A stretch of DNA of 64,000 bases from positions 3,477,501 through 3,541,500 of the forward strand of contig NZ_CP014167.1 in NCBI RefSeq assembly GCF_001685395.1. Direction: 5' to 3'. The notes under the pieces are model-generated. The model saw nothing but the letters and a program-made list of their open reading frames with translations, had not been told where the DNA came from and did no database searches. The translations under genes were made by a program, and so were the position numbers. This stretch comes from Paenibacillus yonginensis (GTDB lineage Bacteria; Bacillota; Bacilli; Paenibacillales; Paenibacillaceae). Shown in pieces: positions 17,114 to 25,958 of the stretch. The stretch's first letter is position 1. The number at the start of each line of letters is the position of its first letter.

Positions 17114-17794
17114 CTACTTTCTGTGCTCCGCAGCCAGCTTGCCGCTTTGCGAATCGATCCTGAAGCCATCAATATTAAAATAACGATTCCCTTCCCACTT
17201 CACCACGCTTTCCTCCCTATAAGGCCCTGTATAAAGAAGTTTGGTGCGGATAAAGGGTCCATACAGCGTGCCGAGTTCTCCATGTGCGGCTCCTCCTGCA
17301 GCGCCGGAGTCGATCATTTTGACCAAAACCACATGCCTTCCATCCGGCGACACGGCCTCTGCCAAAGTGAGCTGAGCAACAATCCCTTTAATCAGGAGAA
17401 CGAGCAGCAGCAGCAGCAGAACCACTGGCAGATGCAGCAGACCGCCGGTTACTTTTAAAGCGGCATGAGCCTGGCCTGAAGCCAGCCAGGGAACCAGCAC
17501 AATCCAGGGCAGAACCAGCATCGGATAGGACAGACAGCCAAGGAGCAAAAGGACCTCCAGCCCGATCATCGCCAAGGCGGATTTATTCCCCCAGCCCTTT
17601 GACTTCGCATAAATCCGCCACACCAGATAAAGAACCGATACGATATATAAAATTAAAGCAGCACGCTGCAGGCCTGGATTTCTCCAGTAAATATGAAGAA
17701 AATAACCCGCTGCAAACAGACCAACATAAACGATACCTGCATAAGTCAGACCTGCATAACTTAGTTGAGCACGTTTGGAGAGACGCAGGAGCAT
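17114..17794 (-). CDS. multi-pass membrane protein of unknown function
   Basis: The start at 17794 (MLLRLSKRAQLSY) follows AAGGTGGG. The 226-residue protein has about five hydrophobic helices (AGIVYVGLFAAGYFLHIYW, AALILYIVSVLYLVWRIYA, ALAMIGLEVLLLLGCLSY, MLVLPWIVLVPWLAS, LPVVLLLLLLVLLIKG). It ends in an exposed domain of about 90 residues beginning LAEAVSPDGRHVVLVKMIDS and ending YFNIDGFRIDSQSGKL. Similar tails occur in uncharacterised Bacillus proteins of the DUF5412 kind, where the SPDGxxxV strand is recurrent, but I cannot confirm the family. It appears to be a single gene. Confidence 0.65.
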   Translation of the reverse strand: MLLRLSKRAQLSYAGLTYAGIVYVGLFAAGYFLHIYWRNPGLQRAALILYIVSVLYLVWRIYAKSKGWGNKSALAMIGLEVLLLLGCLSYPMLVLPWIVLVPWLASGQAHAALKVTGGLLHLPVVLLLLLLVLLIKGIVAQLTLAEAVSPDGRHVVLVKMIDSGAAGGAAHGELGTLYGPFIRTKLLYTGPYREESVVKWEGNRYFNIDGFRIDSQSGKLAAEHRK

Positions 17795-17877
17795 CAATAG
17801 CCCACCTTCCAAATCATGTATTCTTTATTAGAAGAACGCAAATCCCCTCCTCAGAGTTACATGGGTTATCCAAAAAA

Positions 17878-17928
17878 ATGCAAAAAAACCACCCCTCCCT
17901 TGTTAAAACTTATCTAACAAGGAAGGGG
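17878..17928 (-). terminator. terminator of the pre/hyd operon
   Basis: CCCCTTCCTTGTTA pairs with TAACAAGGGAGGGG across a nine-base loop and is followed on the minus strand by GGTTTTTTTGC. It lies about 60 bases past the small gene that ends the pyrimidine operon. Confidence 0.9.
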
Positions 17929-17989
17929 CAGTCTGAATTTGAATCATCTGAACCCCTATTTCCAAAAGAGGATTGCCCTTTCCATCCTC

Positions 17990-18259
17990 TTACCCGGCCC
18001 GCTCCCGCTTCAGCTCGATATACCGGGTCATCACATATTTGCGGGCATCGGCCGTAAGGAGAACCAAGTCGATACGGGCCGCCGTCGGGCTGACAGGGGG
18101 ACTGTCTGCGGAAACCGCCGCGGCTGAACCCCCCGTCTCCCATATAAACGTCACGACGGCCCCGTCCAGATTCTCCTGAAGATCCTGAATCCGGTAGCCT
18201 TTAAATAACAAATTATCGATCTCCCGCCGTTCTTGCTCGTATTCTTCAAAAGCGCTCAT
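17990..18259 (-). CDS. small hypothetical protein ending the pyrimidine catabolism operon
   Basis: An 89-residue soluble protein whose ATG lies immediately after the dihydropyrimidinase stop, with the ribosome site inside that gene. It begins with a charged helix ([20 protein letters not shown]), then strands ([30 protein letters not shown]). I do not recognise the family. Its tight coupling to the dihydropyrimidinase and the strong terminator behind it support it being a real gene with some role in that pathway, perhaps regulatory or structural; no function can be assigned. Confidence 0.65.
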   Translation of the reverse strand: MSAFEEYEQERREIDNLLFKGYRIQDLQENLDGAVVTFIWETGGSAAAVSADSPPVSPTAARIDLVLLTADARKYVMTRYIELKRERAG

Positions 18260-18260
18260 G

Positions 18261-19691
18261 TCAGCTCACGCTCCCGCTTGGCTGTGCTGCAGCCGGAGAA
18301 GCTGCCGATTCGCCAAACCGGCTGCGGCGCAAATATTGCCCCCGGCCTGCTTGACCGACAAACCTTTTGTCCCGGATCACAAATTCGCCGCGGCTTAATA
18401 CGGATACCGGCTCGCCTTTTACCTCCATGCCTTCAAAAGCACTGTAATCCACCTTCATATGGTGGGTCTCCGCCGACAAGGTCCGGGTGACAGACGGGTC
18501 AAAAAGGACTATGTCCGCATCGCTCCCCACTGCGATCGTGCCTTTGCGCGGGAATAACCCGAACAGCTTTGCGCTTGTTGTGGACACAATGTCTACGAAC
18601 TGGTTGAGCGTAAGACGACCTTTCTCCACCCCTTCAGAATACAAAAGCGTAAATCGGTCCTCGATGGTCGGACCTCCGTTCGGAATTTTCGAGAAGTCGC
18701 CGCGGCCCAATTCCTTTTGTCCTTTAAAATTAAAGGAGCATTGATCGGATCCCAGCGTCTGCAGCCCGCCACTGGCCAAGGCGCTCCACAGCACCTCCTG
18801 GTTCCACGCTTCACGCAGCGGAGGCGACCACACATATTTGGCGCCTTCAAAATCCGGTTTCTCCAGATACGACTGATCGAGCACCAAATACTGCGGACAG
18901 GTCTCGCCGTAAATGCGCAGTCCTTTCTTGCGGGCCTCGGCAATTTTCAGGGCGGCTTCGGCGCAGGTCACGTGCACCACGTAGAGCTGGGCGCCGGTCA
19001 GCTCGGTTAAATAAATCGCTCGGCCAGTCGCTTCCCCCTCCAGCTCAGGCGGCCGGGTCAGCGCATGATAGATCGGATCGGTCTGCCCCGCCTCCAAAGC
19101 CTGCTCCACCAGATATTCGATCACATCGCCGTTCTCGGCATGCACCATAACAAGCGCGCCTTCCTGCTTGGCCATTTGCAGCGTCTTGAACAAGGTGCCA
19201 TCGTCGGCCTGAAAGGTATTTTTGTAAGCCATAAATACCTTCAGCGAAGTGATGCCTTCATTCTCAATCATTTGCGGCAGCTCCTCCAGCACCGCATCGC
19301 TAAGCTCGGAGACCATCAGATGAAAGCCATAATCAATGACGGCCTTGTCGCGGGACTTGGCATGCCAAATGTCAACCGCCTTGCCGAGCGGCTCGCCTTT
19401 GCTCGTCAGACAGAAGTCGATCACCGTCGTGGTGCCGCCGAACGCCGCGGCAATCGTGCCGCTTTCGAAATCATCCACGGTCACGGTGCCGCCAAACGGC
19501 ATATCCAGATGGGTATGCGGATCAACGCCTCCCGGGAATACATAACAGCCGGACGCATCAATGATCTCCGCGCCCGCCGCCGGCAGATCAAGGCCAATGG
19601 CCGTAATGACACCATTTTCAATTAATATGTCTCCTTTATAAGTGTCTGCCGCCGTTACGATTACGCCATTTCGGATAAGCTTCCTGGTCAT
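18261..19691 (-). CDS. hydA: dihydropyrimidinase
   Basis: The start at 19691 ([15 protein letters not shown]) has GGAGGTGG ten bases upstream, inside the end of preA. The 476-residue amidohydrolase has the first metal ligands in [15 protein letters not shown], the carbamylated lysine in [12 protein letters not shown], further His in VMVHAENGD and [10 protein letters not shown], and the final Asp in [10 protein letters not shown]. It opens dihydrouracil and dihydrothymine to the N-carbamoyl-beta-amino acids, the second step of reductive pyrimidine breakdown. It could also accept hydantoins. The gene is translationally coupled to preA. Confidence 0.95.
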   Translation of the reverse strand: MTRKLIRNGVIVTAADTYKGDILIENGVITAIGLDLPAAGAEIIDASGCYVFPGGVDPHTHLDMPFGGTVTVDDFESGTIAAAFGGTTTVIDFCLTSKGEPLGKAVDIWHAKSRDKAVIDYGFHLMVSELSDAVLEELPQMIENEGITSLKVFMAYKNTFQADDGTLFKTLQMAKQEGALVMVHAENGDVIEYLVEQALEAGQTDPIYHALTRPPELEGEATGRAIYLTELTGAQLYVVHVTCAEAALKIAEARKKGLRIYGETCPQYLVLDQSYLEKPDFEGAKYVWSPPLREAWNQEVLWSALASGGLQTLGSDQCSFNFKGQKELGRGDFSKIPNGGPTIEDRFTLLYSEGVEKGRLTLNQFVDIVSTTSAKLFGLFPRKGTIAVGSDADIVLFDPSVTRTLSAETHHMKVDYSAFEGMEVKGEPVSVLSRGEFVIRDKRFVGQAGRGQYLRRSRFGESAASPAAAQPSGSVS

Positions 19692-19693
19692 GC

Positions 19694-20983
19694 TCAAACC
19701 ACCTCCGCTTCAGAATAAGAACCATTCATGCGGGCAATTTCCCGCTGCCGTTCATTCCAGGTCATCGGCGCAAGACCGCTGTCCACCTCTACCATCTCGA
19801 TGGCTCCTTCAGCCGGACAAACAATGGAACATAAATTGCAGCCGACACAATCCTCTTCCCGCACCTGCAGGATATCTCTTCCCTCTTCATTCGTCAGCAT
19901 ATCGATACATTGATGGGAAGTATCCTCGCAGGCGATATGGCATTTGTTGCAGTTGATGCAGTGGTCGGGATTGATCCTGGCAACCACTTTATAATTCAGG
20001 TTAAGATCGCCCCAGTTCGAATAACGCTGCACGGATTGGCCGATCAGCTCCGTCACAGACAGCAAGCCCTTCTCATCCAAATAATGAGTCAAACCGTCGA
20101 TCATATCCTCGACGATCCGGAAGCCATGGTGCATCGCTGCCGTACAAACCTGGATGCCGGTAGCGCCCATCAGCATAAATTCGACGACATCCTGCCAGGT
20201 TGAAATGCCGCCGATGCCGGAAATCGGTACCCCCACCTCCGGGTTCCGGGCACATTCGGCTACCATGTTAAGCGCAATCGGCTTTACGGCAGGTCCGCAG
20301 TAACCGCCATGCGCGCCTTTGCCCCCCACATGCGGAATCGTATTCCATGTATGGATATCTACACCGGCTAAACTATTTATGGTATTAATCATACTTACGG
20401 CATCCGCCCCGCCTTTAACGGCGTGGCGGGCAACGACGGTAATGTCGGTAATGTTCGGCGTCAGCTTGACGATCACCGGCGTCCGCGCCACTTCCTTAAC
20501 CCAATAAGTTTGGGCTTCAACGAGGTCGGGCTGCTGGCCGGAAGCTGCGCCCATCCCGCGTTCGGCCATTCCATGCGGACAGCCGAAGTTGAGCTCCAGC
20601 CCGTCTACGCCGACATCCTCGACTCTTTTGACGATTTCATGCCATTTATGCTGCTTCGGCTCGACCATCAGCGAAGCGATAACGGCGCGGTCCGGGAACC
20701 GTTTCTTCGTCTCGGCAATCTCCTTCAGATTCACCTCCAGCGGTCGGTCGGTGATAAGCTCGATGTTGTTGAAGCCGGCAACACGTTGTCCGTTGAAATT
20801 AACCGCCGCGAACCGGGCCGATGTATTGATAATCGGATCGCCCAGCGTCTTCCATACCGCTCCTCCCCAGCCTGCCTCAAAAGCCCGCTGAACCTGATAA
20901 CCGGTATTGGTCGGCGGCGCCGAAGCCAGCCAGAACGGGTTCGGCGACTGAATGCCCGCCAGATTGATTCTCAAATCCGCCAT
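19694..20983 (-). CDS. preA: NAD-dependent dihydropyrimidine dehydrogenase subunit PreA
   Basis: A 429-residue flavoprotein. The dihydroorotate dehydrogenase-like barrel (about 1-310) includes NPFWLASAPPTNTGYQVQRA, ELNFGCPHGMAERGMG with the catalytic Cys loop, VKLTPNITDITVVARHAV and ISGIGGISTWQDVVEFMLMG. Two 4Fe-4S motifs follow near the C-terminus: CINCNKCHIAC and CVGCNLCSIVCPAEG. With PreT it reduces uracil and thymine to the dihydro forms using NADH. The family can also run in reverse in vitro. It lies 131 bases downstream of preT, and its stop overlaps the hydA start region. Confidence 0.96.
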   Translation of the reverse strand: MADLRINLAGIQSPNPFWLASAPPTNTGYQVQRAFEAGWGGAVWKTLGDPIINTSARFAAVNFNGQRVAGFNNIELITDRPLEVNLKEIAETKKRFPDRAVIASLMVEPKQHKWHEIVKRVEDVGVDGLELNFGCPHGMAERGMGAASGQQPDLVEAQTYWVKEVARTPVIVKLTPNITDITVVARHAVKGGADAVSMINTINSLAGVDIHTWNTIPHVGGKGAHGGYCGPAVKPIALNMVAECARNPEVGVPISGIGGISTWQDVVEFMLMGATGIQVCTAAMHHGFRIVEDMIDGLTHYLDEKGLLSVTELIGQSVQRYSNWGDLNLNYKVVARINPDHCINCNKCHIACEDTSHQCIDMLTNEEGRDILQVREEDCVGCNLCSIVCPAEGAIEMVEVDSGLAPMTWNERQREIARMNGSYSEAEVV

Positions 20984-21114
20984 GTGATGACCTCCTTATA
21001 AGTGGACGGGATAAAGGGCCCTGGTGCCGTCAGATTCATCAAAGCCGATCAGATAGTCCGATCAGGCCCGATTAACCCATTTAACCCAATGACCCCAATC
21101 AGCCCAGTGCCCCG

Positions 21115-22506
21115 TCAAACCGCCTTCTCAATCTGCGCGTCCTGCTGCCCCGCGAAATGCCGGATAATTGCGTAAGCAGCCAGCTTTCCCTGCTCCGCTG
21201 CCGATACTACCATCGCTTCGCCTTGTCCTGAGCCGAATATGATATCACCGGCCGCATAAATCTGCGGATCGGACGTTTGACGGCTTGATTCGTGAATCTT
21301 AACGATGCCGCGGTTGTGCTCAATGCCAAGCTGGTCAATCAATCCGGTCTGCCGCTCTTGACCGATGGCCGTGACCACGGCGTCAACCGGCAAAATAAAC
21401 TCCGATCCCTCCACCGGAACCGGAATAGGTCTGCCGTCTCGGCCTTTCTCCGCCCCCAAAGCCATCCGTACGCATTCCAGGCCGGCCACCTGGCCCTCCG
21501 GACCAGCAATGATCCGCTTGGGCAGGGTCAGCCAGCTGAATTCGACACCTTCCTGCTTCGCGAATTCATATTCAAAGTCATAGGCTGTCATCTCTTCCCG
21601 CGTACGCCGGTAGACCATTTTGACCTGTTCGGCGCCAAGCCGCGCGGAACAGGTCGCCGCATCAATGGCCGTATTGCCGGCCCCTATCACGGCTACTGCC
21701 TTGCCGAGCAAATCCGGCACGCCCTCTCCCGTCTTGGTCGCCTCCACCAGCCGGATCGCATCATAGACGCCTTCCAGCTCCTCGCCTTCAATCCCCAGCT
21801 TCGGCACATACCCCATACCTGCCGCAAGCACAATCGCGTCGAAATTCTGCTTCAGCTCTGCTGCGGAAAGATCGCGTCCCACCTTTACCCCGGTATGAAT
21901 CTTGACGCCCAGCTTCTCGATCTGCTCAACCTCCCAAAGAGAAACCGACTGAGGCAGTCGGAAGGAGACAATGCCGTAGGTATCCAGGCCGCCTGCTTTC
22001 TCCCTGGCCTCGAAAATTTCGACCGCCAAGCCGGAGCGGGCCAGCTCTCTCGCTGCCGATAATCCGGCCGGGCCGCCGCCGATGACCGCAACCTTGTTCC
22101 CGCTAGGAGCTCCGGCTTGAAAGAGCTGTTCGCCCTGCTCGCGGGCCCAGTCTGTGGCATATCGCTGCAGCAGTCCTATCCGGATCGGCTCCGAAGCCCG
22201 GTTCAGCACGCAGGCCCCTTCGCATAATTCCTCTGTCGGGCAGACCCGGGCGCAGCTTGCGCCAACAGGATTAGCTTCCATAATCGCGGTTGCCGCCCCC
22301 TTCAGGTTGCCTGTAGCGATCCTTTTTATAAACGAAGGAATATTAATGCTGGTCGGACAAGCTTTGATGCAGGGAGCATCATAGCAGTACAGGCACCGGT
22401 TGGATTCCTCCATCGCGCCGTGCGGCGTCAATCCCGGTTCGAATTCGGCGAACCTTCCGGCTATCGCTTCAGGCAGCCCAGTCTCCAAGAACACACGATT
22501 TTCCAT
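21115..22506 (-). CDS. preT: NAD-dependent dihydropyrimidine dehydrogenase subunit PreT
   Basis: A 463-residue subunit related to the small subunit of glutamate synthase. N-terminal iron-sulphur cysteines are in CLYCYDAPCIKACPTSINI and CARVCPTEELCEGACV. FAD binding follows in VIGGGPAGLSAARELARSG and NAD(P)H binding in VAVIGAGNTAIDAATCSARL; IYAAGDIIFGSGQGEAM closes the FAD site. It passes electrons from NADH to PreA. It is the first gene of the pyrimidine reduction operon, divergent from pucR across 336 bases. Confidence 0.96.
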   Translation of the reverse strand: MENRVFLETGLPEAIAGRFAEFEPGLTPHGAMEESNRCLYCYDAPCIKACPTSINIPSFIKRIATGNLKGAATAIMEANPVGASCARVCPTEELCEGACVLNRASEPIRIGLLQRYATDWAREQGEQLFQAGAPSGNKVAVIGGGPAGLSAARELARSGLAVEIFEAREKAGGLDTYGIVSFRLPQSVSLWEVEQIEKLGVKIHTGVKVGRDLSAAELKQNFDAIVLAAGMGYVPKLGIEGEELEGVYDAIRLVEATKTGEGVPDLLGKAVAVIGAGNTAIDAATCSARLGAEQVKMVYRRTREEMTAYDFEYEFAKQEGVEFSWLTLPKRIIAGPEGQVAGLECVRMALGAEKGRDGRPIPVPVEGSEFILPVDAVVTAIGQERQTGLIDQLGIEHNRGIVKIHESSRQTSDPQIYAAGDIIFGSGQGEAMVVSAAEQGKLAAYAIIRHFAGQQDAQIEKAV

Positions 22507-22842
22507 AACTTGTCCCCCCGGAATGTCGATTCAACAACCCTTACTAAATGTTATGTTTATTGCCATGAAAAATAACTTTTTATTGTTTCCGCCCGATCAA
22601 CCGCTATACAACGCCCATTCTTGTAGTAAAATAAAACATCATCATCTTAATCATGTTTGTATTTTGGCCTTCACTCCCCAACGAAGTCACCTATCCTCAC
22701 ATCACCTTATCCAAATCATAGTCAAATCGCATTTTCGTTACATTAGACACAATGTCAAATTTCAGGAATTGTTTTTTTACGGTCTGCAGGTCGCTGCCGC
22801 CTGAACAAAAACAAGATCAGAAGTGCGAAAGGGGAAACGGAA
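22507..22842. other. divergent intergenic region between preT and pucR
   Basis: No gene is seen. The region is AT-rich and must hold both promoters. A short dyad GACA-CAA-TGTC lies at about 22747-22757, and the AT-rich word AAATGTTATGTTTATTG near 22547-22563 is another candidate regulatory site. I cannot place promoters with confidence, and I see no match to the published B. subtilis PucR box. Confidence 0.5.
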
Positions 22843-24591
22843 ATGGACGATCAACGGGCAATGAATGGATGGACAACAGCAGCAACAACAGGTTCTGAAG
22901 GTCACGAATTGGAATTTACAGTGCTTGACGCCTTAACGCGCCCCCTGTTTGCCGGCGCCGAGGTGGCTGCAGGAGCCGGAGGGCTAAACAGGCCTATCCG
23001 CTGGGTGCACGTGCTGGAAAGCGCCGACTTTGAAAGCCTCATTCATGGTGAAGAAATGATCCTGACAACCGGCGTCGGGTTCACCGCAAACGGCATGTCC
23101 CCGGTAGCTTTCCTGGAGCAGCTGATCCGCAAAAACGCCGCCTGTCTGTGCCTGGAGATCGGCCATTATTTTCAGGCGGCGCCCGAAGAGATGGTGCGGC
23201 TGGCCGAAGCGCATCATTTCCCGCTGATCCTGTTCCCGCACACCGTCCGGTTTGTGGATATTACGCTGGATCTGCATTCCCTTATCATCAACCGCCATCA
23301 CCTTATGCTCCAGGAGCTGGAGGGCACCTCGCGGGAATTTTACCGGCTCAGCCTTACCTCTCAGGGCACCTCCAAAATCCTTCAGCTCCTTCAGCAAAGC
23401 ACACAAACGGAGCTCGTTTATTATCCGCTGCAGGGCAAACCCGTGCTGCTGCCAGCTCTCCCTCAAGAGGAGCAGGAGCTTTATCTGACTTATATGGGCG
23501 GGCTTGCGGAGGAACACGAACCGGCAGCCCGGAGCGGGGAACCCGTGCAGGTCATCCGCGAGTTTCCCGGCCGCAAAGCCGTGATCAAGCCGGTAGGCGC
23601 TCTGGATCAGACATGGGCTTACCTGATGATGTTGTCCCCCGGCCGGCCGCGGGAATACGACTGCCTGCTGCTCGATTCCGCGTCCCTCTCCATCGCCCAG
23701 GAGCTGCTTAGAACCCGGTATATGGAGGAGCGGAAATGTTTTTCGGAAAATGGATGGGTCGATGACCTGCTTGCCGGGCGCGTGCAGGGTGAGAATCAGA
23801 TGAAAGCCCTGGTCGGCCCCGACTTCCAGCATCTTAACGAAACGCCCTACCGGGTCTGCACGCTGGAGCTGCGCAGCCGGTTCCAGGACAAATGGAACGC
23901 AGCCGAAACGGAATGGGAAACGGCCAGGTTCCATCTTCCGCTGCTGCTGCGCTCCTTGTTTGAGAAATACGCCTTCCAGCCGCTCATGACGATGAAGAAC
24001 AACCGGATTGCGATTCTTGCTTTTGATCTGAAAGCCAAACTCCCCTCCAAACACCGGCTGCAGCAGGCGTTAAACAGCCTGCTTCACACGGCTGCCGGAG
24101 ATAAACTGAAGGAATATACCCTTGTCATCGGCGTCAGCAAACCCCAAACGGGCCTCCGCAACGCGATGGCCGCCTCCCGGGAGGCCCGTCAGGCTCTGGA
24201 GCTGCACCCCTGCAGCCAGAAGTCCGTGCTCTTCTATGAAGATCTCGGCGTGTTCCAGCTGCTCATGAGCCTGAACGATGGAAGCACGCTGCAGACCTTT
24301 ATCCGCAGCTATCTGGGGCCGCTGATCGACCATGACGAAAGCAAGGGCAGCGAGCTGCTGCTTACGCTGCGCGTATTCCTCGATCACGACGGCTCCAAAC
24401 AAATTGCCGCACGCAAGCTGTTTATCGTCCGCCAGTCCCTGTATTACCGCCTGGAGAAAATCACCGAGCTCTTAGGCGAAGATTTCATGGAACCGGAGAA
24501 CCGGATTTCCATCCAGGTTGCCTTAAGGGCCTATCAATTCCTGCATCCCGAAAAATTTACGATCCCGCAAACTCGTTCATCACAGCTTTAA
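22843..24591 (+). CDS. pucR: PucR-family transcriptional regulator
   Basis: A 582-residue protein starting behind AAAGGGGA. The N-terminal PucR domain (about 25-160) includes LNRPIRWVHVLESADFESLI, EEMILTTGVGF and ACLCLEIGHYFQ. The C-terminal domain ends in the PucR-type helix-turn-helix (LLLTLRVFLDHDGSKQIAAR, KLFIVRQSLYYRLEKITELL). Members activate or repress purine, pyrimidine and related nitrogen catabolism genes. Sitting between preT and the beta-alanine aminotransferase gene, it is probably the regulator of this pyrimidine gene set. Its last 35 bases overlap the end of the convergent aminotransferase gene. The symbol denotes the family, not proven orthology with B. subtilis PucR. Confidence 0.9.
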   Translation: MDDQRAMNGWTTAATTGSEGHELEFTVLDALTRPLFAGAEVAAGAGGLNRPIRWVHVLESADFESLIHGEEMILTTGVGFTANGMSPVAFLEQLIRKNAACLCLEIGHYFQAAPEEMVRLAEAHHFPLILFPHTVRFVDITLDLHSLIINRHHLMLQELEGTSREFYRLSLTSQGTSKILQLLQQSTQTELVYYPLQGKPVLLPALPQEEQELYLTYMGGLAEEHEPAARSGEPVQVIREFPGRKAVIKPVGALDQTWAYLMMLSPGRPREYDCLLLDSASLSIAQELLRTRYMEERKCFSENGWVDDLLAGRVQGENQMKALVGPDFQHLNETPYRVCTLELRSRFQDKWNAAETEWETARFHLPLLLRSLFEKYAFQPLMTMKNNRIAILAFDLKAKLPSKHRLQQALNSLLHTAAGDKLKEYTLVIGVSKPQTGLRNAMAASREARQALELHPCSQKSVLFYEDLGVFQLLMSLNDGSTLQTFIRSYLGPLIDHDESKGSELLLTLRVFLDHDGSKQIAARKLFIVRQSLYYRLEKITELLGEDFMEPENRISIQVALRAYQFLHPEKFTIPQTRSSQL

Positions 24592-25930
24592 GCACTTTGA
24601 TCAGGAAATCAAGGTCATCATCCGTTGAAGCCAGCGGCGGCGCCAGGGTCAGCACATTGTTGAAGCCCGCAACGGTGTCGCCGTTTTTGCCGATGATCAG
24701 TCCCTGCTGCTTGCATGCCCCGATAATGGCTTTGACGGTATCCAGCGGCGCAGGCTGCCGGGTCGTTTTGTCGGTGACCAGCTCAATGCCTGTAATCAGC
24801 CCGAAATGGCGGATGTCTCCGACCAGCGGATGCTCCAGCAGCTCCGACAGCTCTTCGTACAGCCTTTCTCCGAGCACGGCCGCCCGCGCGACCAGCCCTT
24901 CCTCCTCCATCAGCTCCAGGTTGCGCAGCGCCAGCGCGCAGGCTGCCGGATTGCCGCCAAAGGTGTTGACATGCCGGAAGTGGCTGTATTCGTCCGTGCT
25001 GTCCTTGAACGCCTCATAAATATCCTTGCGGACGGCTGTGGCTGACAGCGGCAGGTAAGCGCTCGTCAAACCTTTGGCCATCGTTACGATGTCCGGCTTG
25101 AGCCCGAAATTCTGATGCCCGAACTTTCGGCCCGAACGTCCAAAACCGCAGATGACCTCGTCCATGATAAGCAGCACACCGTATTTCGAGCATATTTCCT
25201 GAACCCGGTCCAAATAAATCTGCTCCGGCACGATCACCCCGCCGCCGGTAATCACCGGCTCCATGATCACCGCAGCCACGGTCTCGGCTCCTTCCCAGAT
25301 CACCATATCTTCGATCGCTTGGGCACACTGCAGATTGAACTGCTCCAGCGTCTGCCCCGGCGGGCGGCGGTAGCCGTCAGGCGGACTGACGTGCAGGAAG
25401 CTGCCTGACAGCGGCTCGTATTTGTATTTACGCTGCGCCTGTCCGGTGGCGGACAAAGATCCCATCGAGCTGCCGTGGTACCCGCGGTACCGGGCAATCG
25501 TCTTGTGCCGGAAGGGCTGGCCGGTCTGCTGATGATACTGCCTGGCGATTTTGAATGCCGCTTCGTTCGCTTCCGAGCCGCTGTTCGAGAAGAAGATGAC
25601 ATAGTCGCCTTCCAGCCACTCGTTCAGCTTCTCGGCCAGCTTGATGGCCGGCATATGGCTTTGCGTCAGCGGAAAATAAGGCAGTTCCAGCATCTGGCGG
25701 TAAGCCGCTTCAGCCAGCTCCTTGCGTCCGTATCCAACGTTGACGCACCAAAGCCCCGACATGCCGTCCAGATACCGGTTGCCGTCCAGATCGGTAATCC
25801 AGGAGCCGCTCCCGCTCGCCGCAATCATCGGCGGGTTCTGCTCGCTGTACGGCGTAATGTTGTGCCACAAATAGCGGCGGTCTTTCAGAATGGCTTCTTC
25901 CGTGCCGCCGGTGGTCCCCAGATTCAGCAT
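24557..25930 (-). CDS. class III aminotransferase, probable beta-alanine/omega-amino acid transaminase
   Basis: A 457-residue PLP enzyme. It shows YLDGMSGLWCVNVGYGRKEL, the cofactor binding FFSNSGSEANEAAFKIAR, YHGSSMGSLSATGQ, the Asp in LLIMDEVICGFGRSGRKFG and the PLP lysine in TMAKGLTSAYLPLSAT. It most resembles omega-amino acid-pyruvate transaminases. Placed 28 bases after a CoA-acylating semialdehyde dehydrogenase and beside pucR, it probably converts beta-alanine (from uracil) or 3-aminoisobutyrate (from thymine) to the semialdehyde. A 4-aminobutyrate or other omega-amine substrate cannot be excluded. Confidence 0.88.
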   Translation of the reverse strand: MLNLGTTGGTEEAILKDRRYLWHNITPYSEQNPPMIAASGSGSWITDLDGNRYLDGMSGLWCVNVGYGRKELAEAAYRQMLELPYFPLTQSHMPAIKLAEKLNEWLEGDYVIFFSNSGSEANEAAFKIARQYHQQTGQPFRHKTIARYRGYHGSSMGSLSATGQAQRKYKYEPLSGSFLHVSPPDGYRRPPGQTLEQFNLQCAQAIEDMVIWEGAETVAAVIMEPVITGGGVIVPEQIYLDRVQEICSKYGVLLIMDEVICGFGRSGRKFGHQNFGLKPDIVTMAKGLTSAYLPLSATAVRKDIYEAFKDSTDEYSHFRHVNTFGGNPAACALALRNLELMEEEGLVARAAVLGERLYEELSELLEHPLVGDIRHFGLITGIELVTDKTTRQPAPLDTVKAIIGACKQQGLIIGKNGDTVAGFNNVLTLAPPLASTDDDLDFLIKVLKAVMNEFAGS

Positions 25931-25958
25931 AAATATCCTTCCCTTCCTTGGGTTCGGC

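Noticed and set aside
20984..21114. repeated CCGATCAG/ACCCCAAT words between preT and preA
   Set aside because: The words are short direct repeats without a stable hairpin or T-run; probably chance in a GC-rich spacer.
22984..24054. 356-codon minus-strand frame inside pucR
   Set aside because: No recognisable domain; antisense to a conserved regulator, as expected in GC-rich coding sequence.
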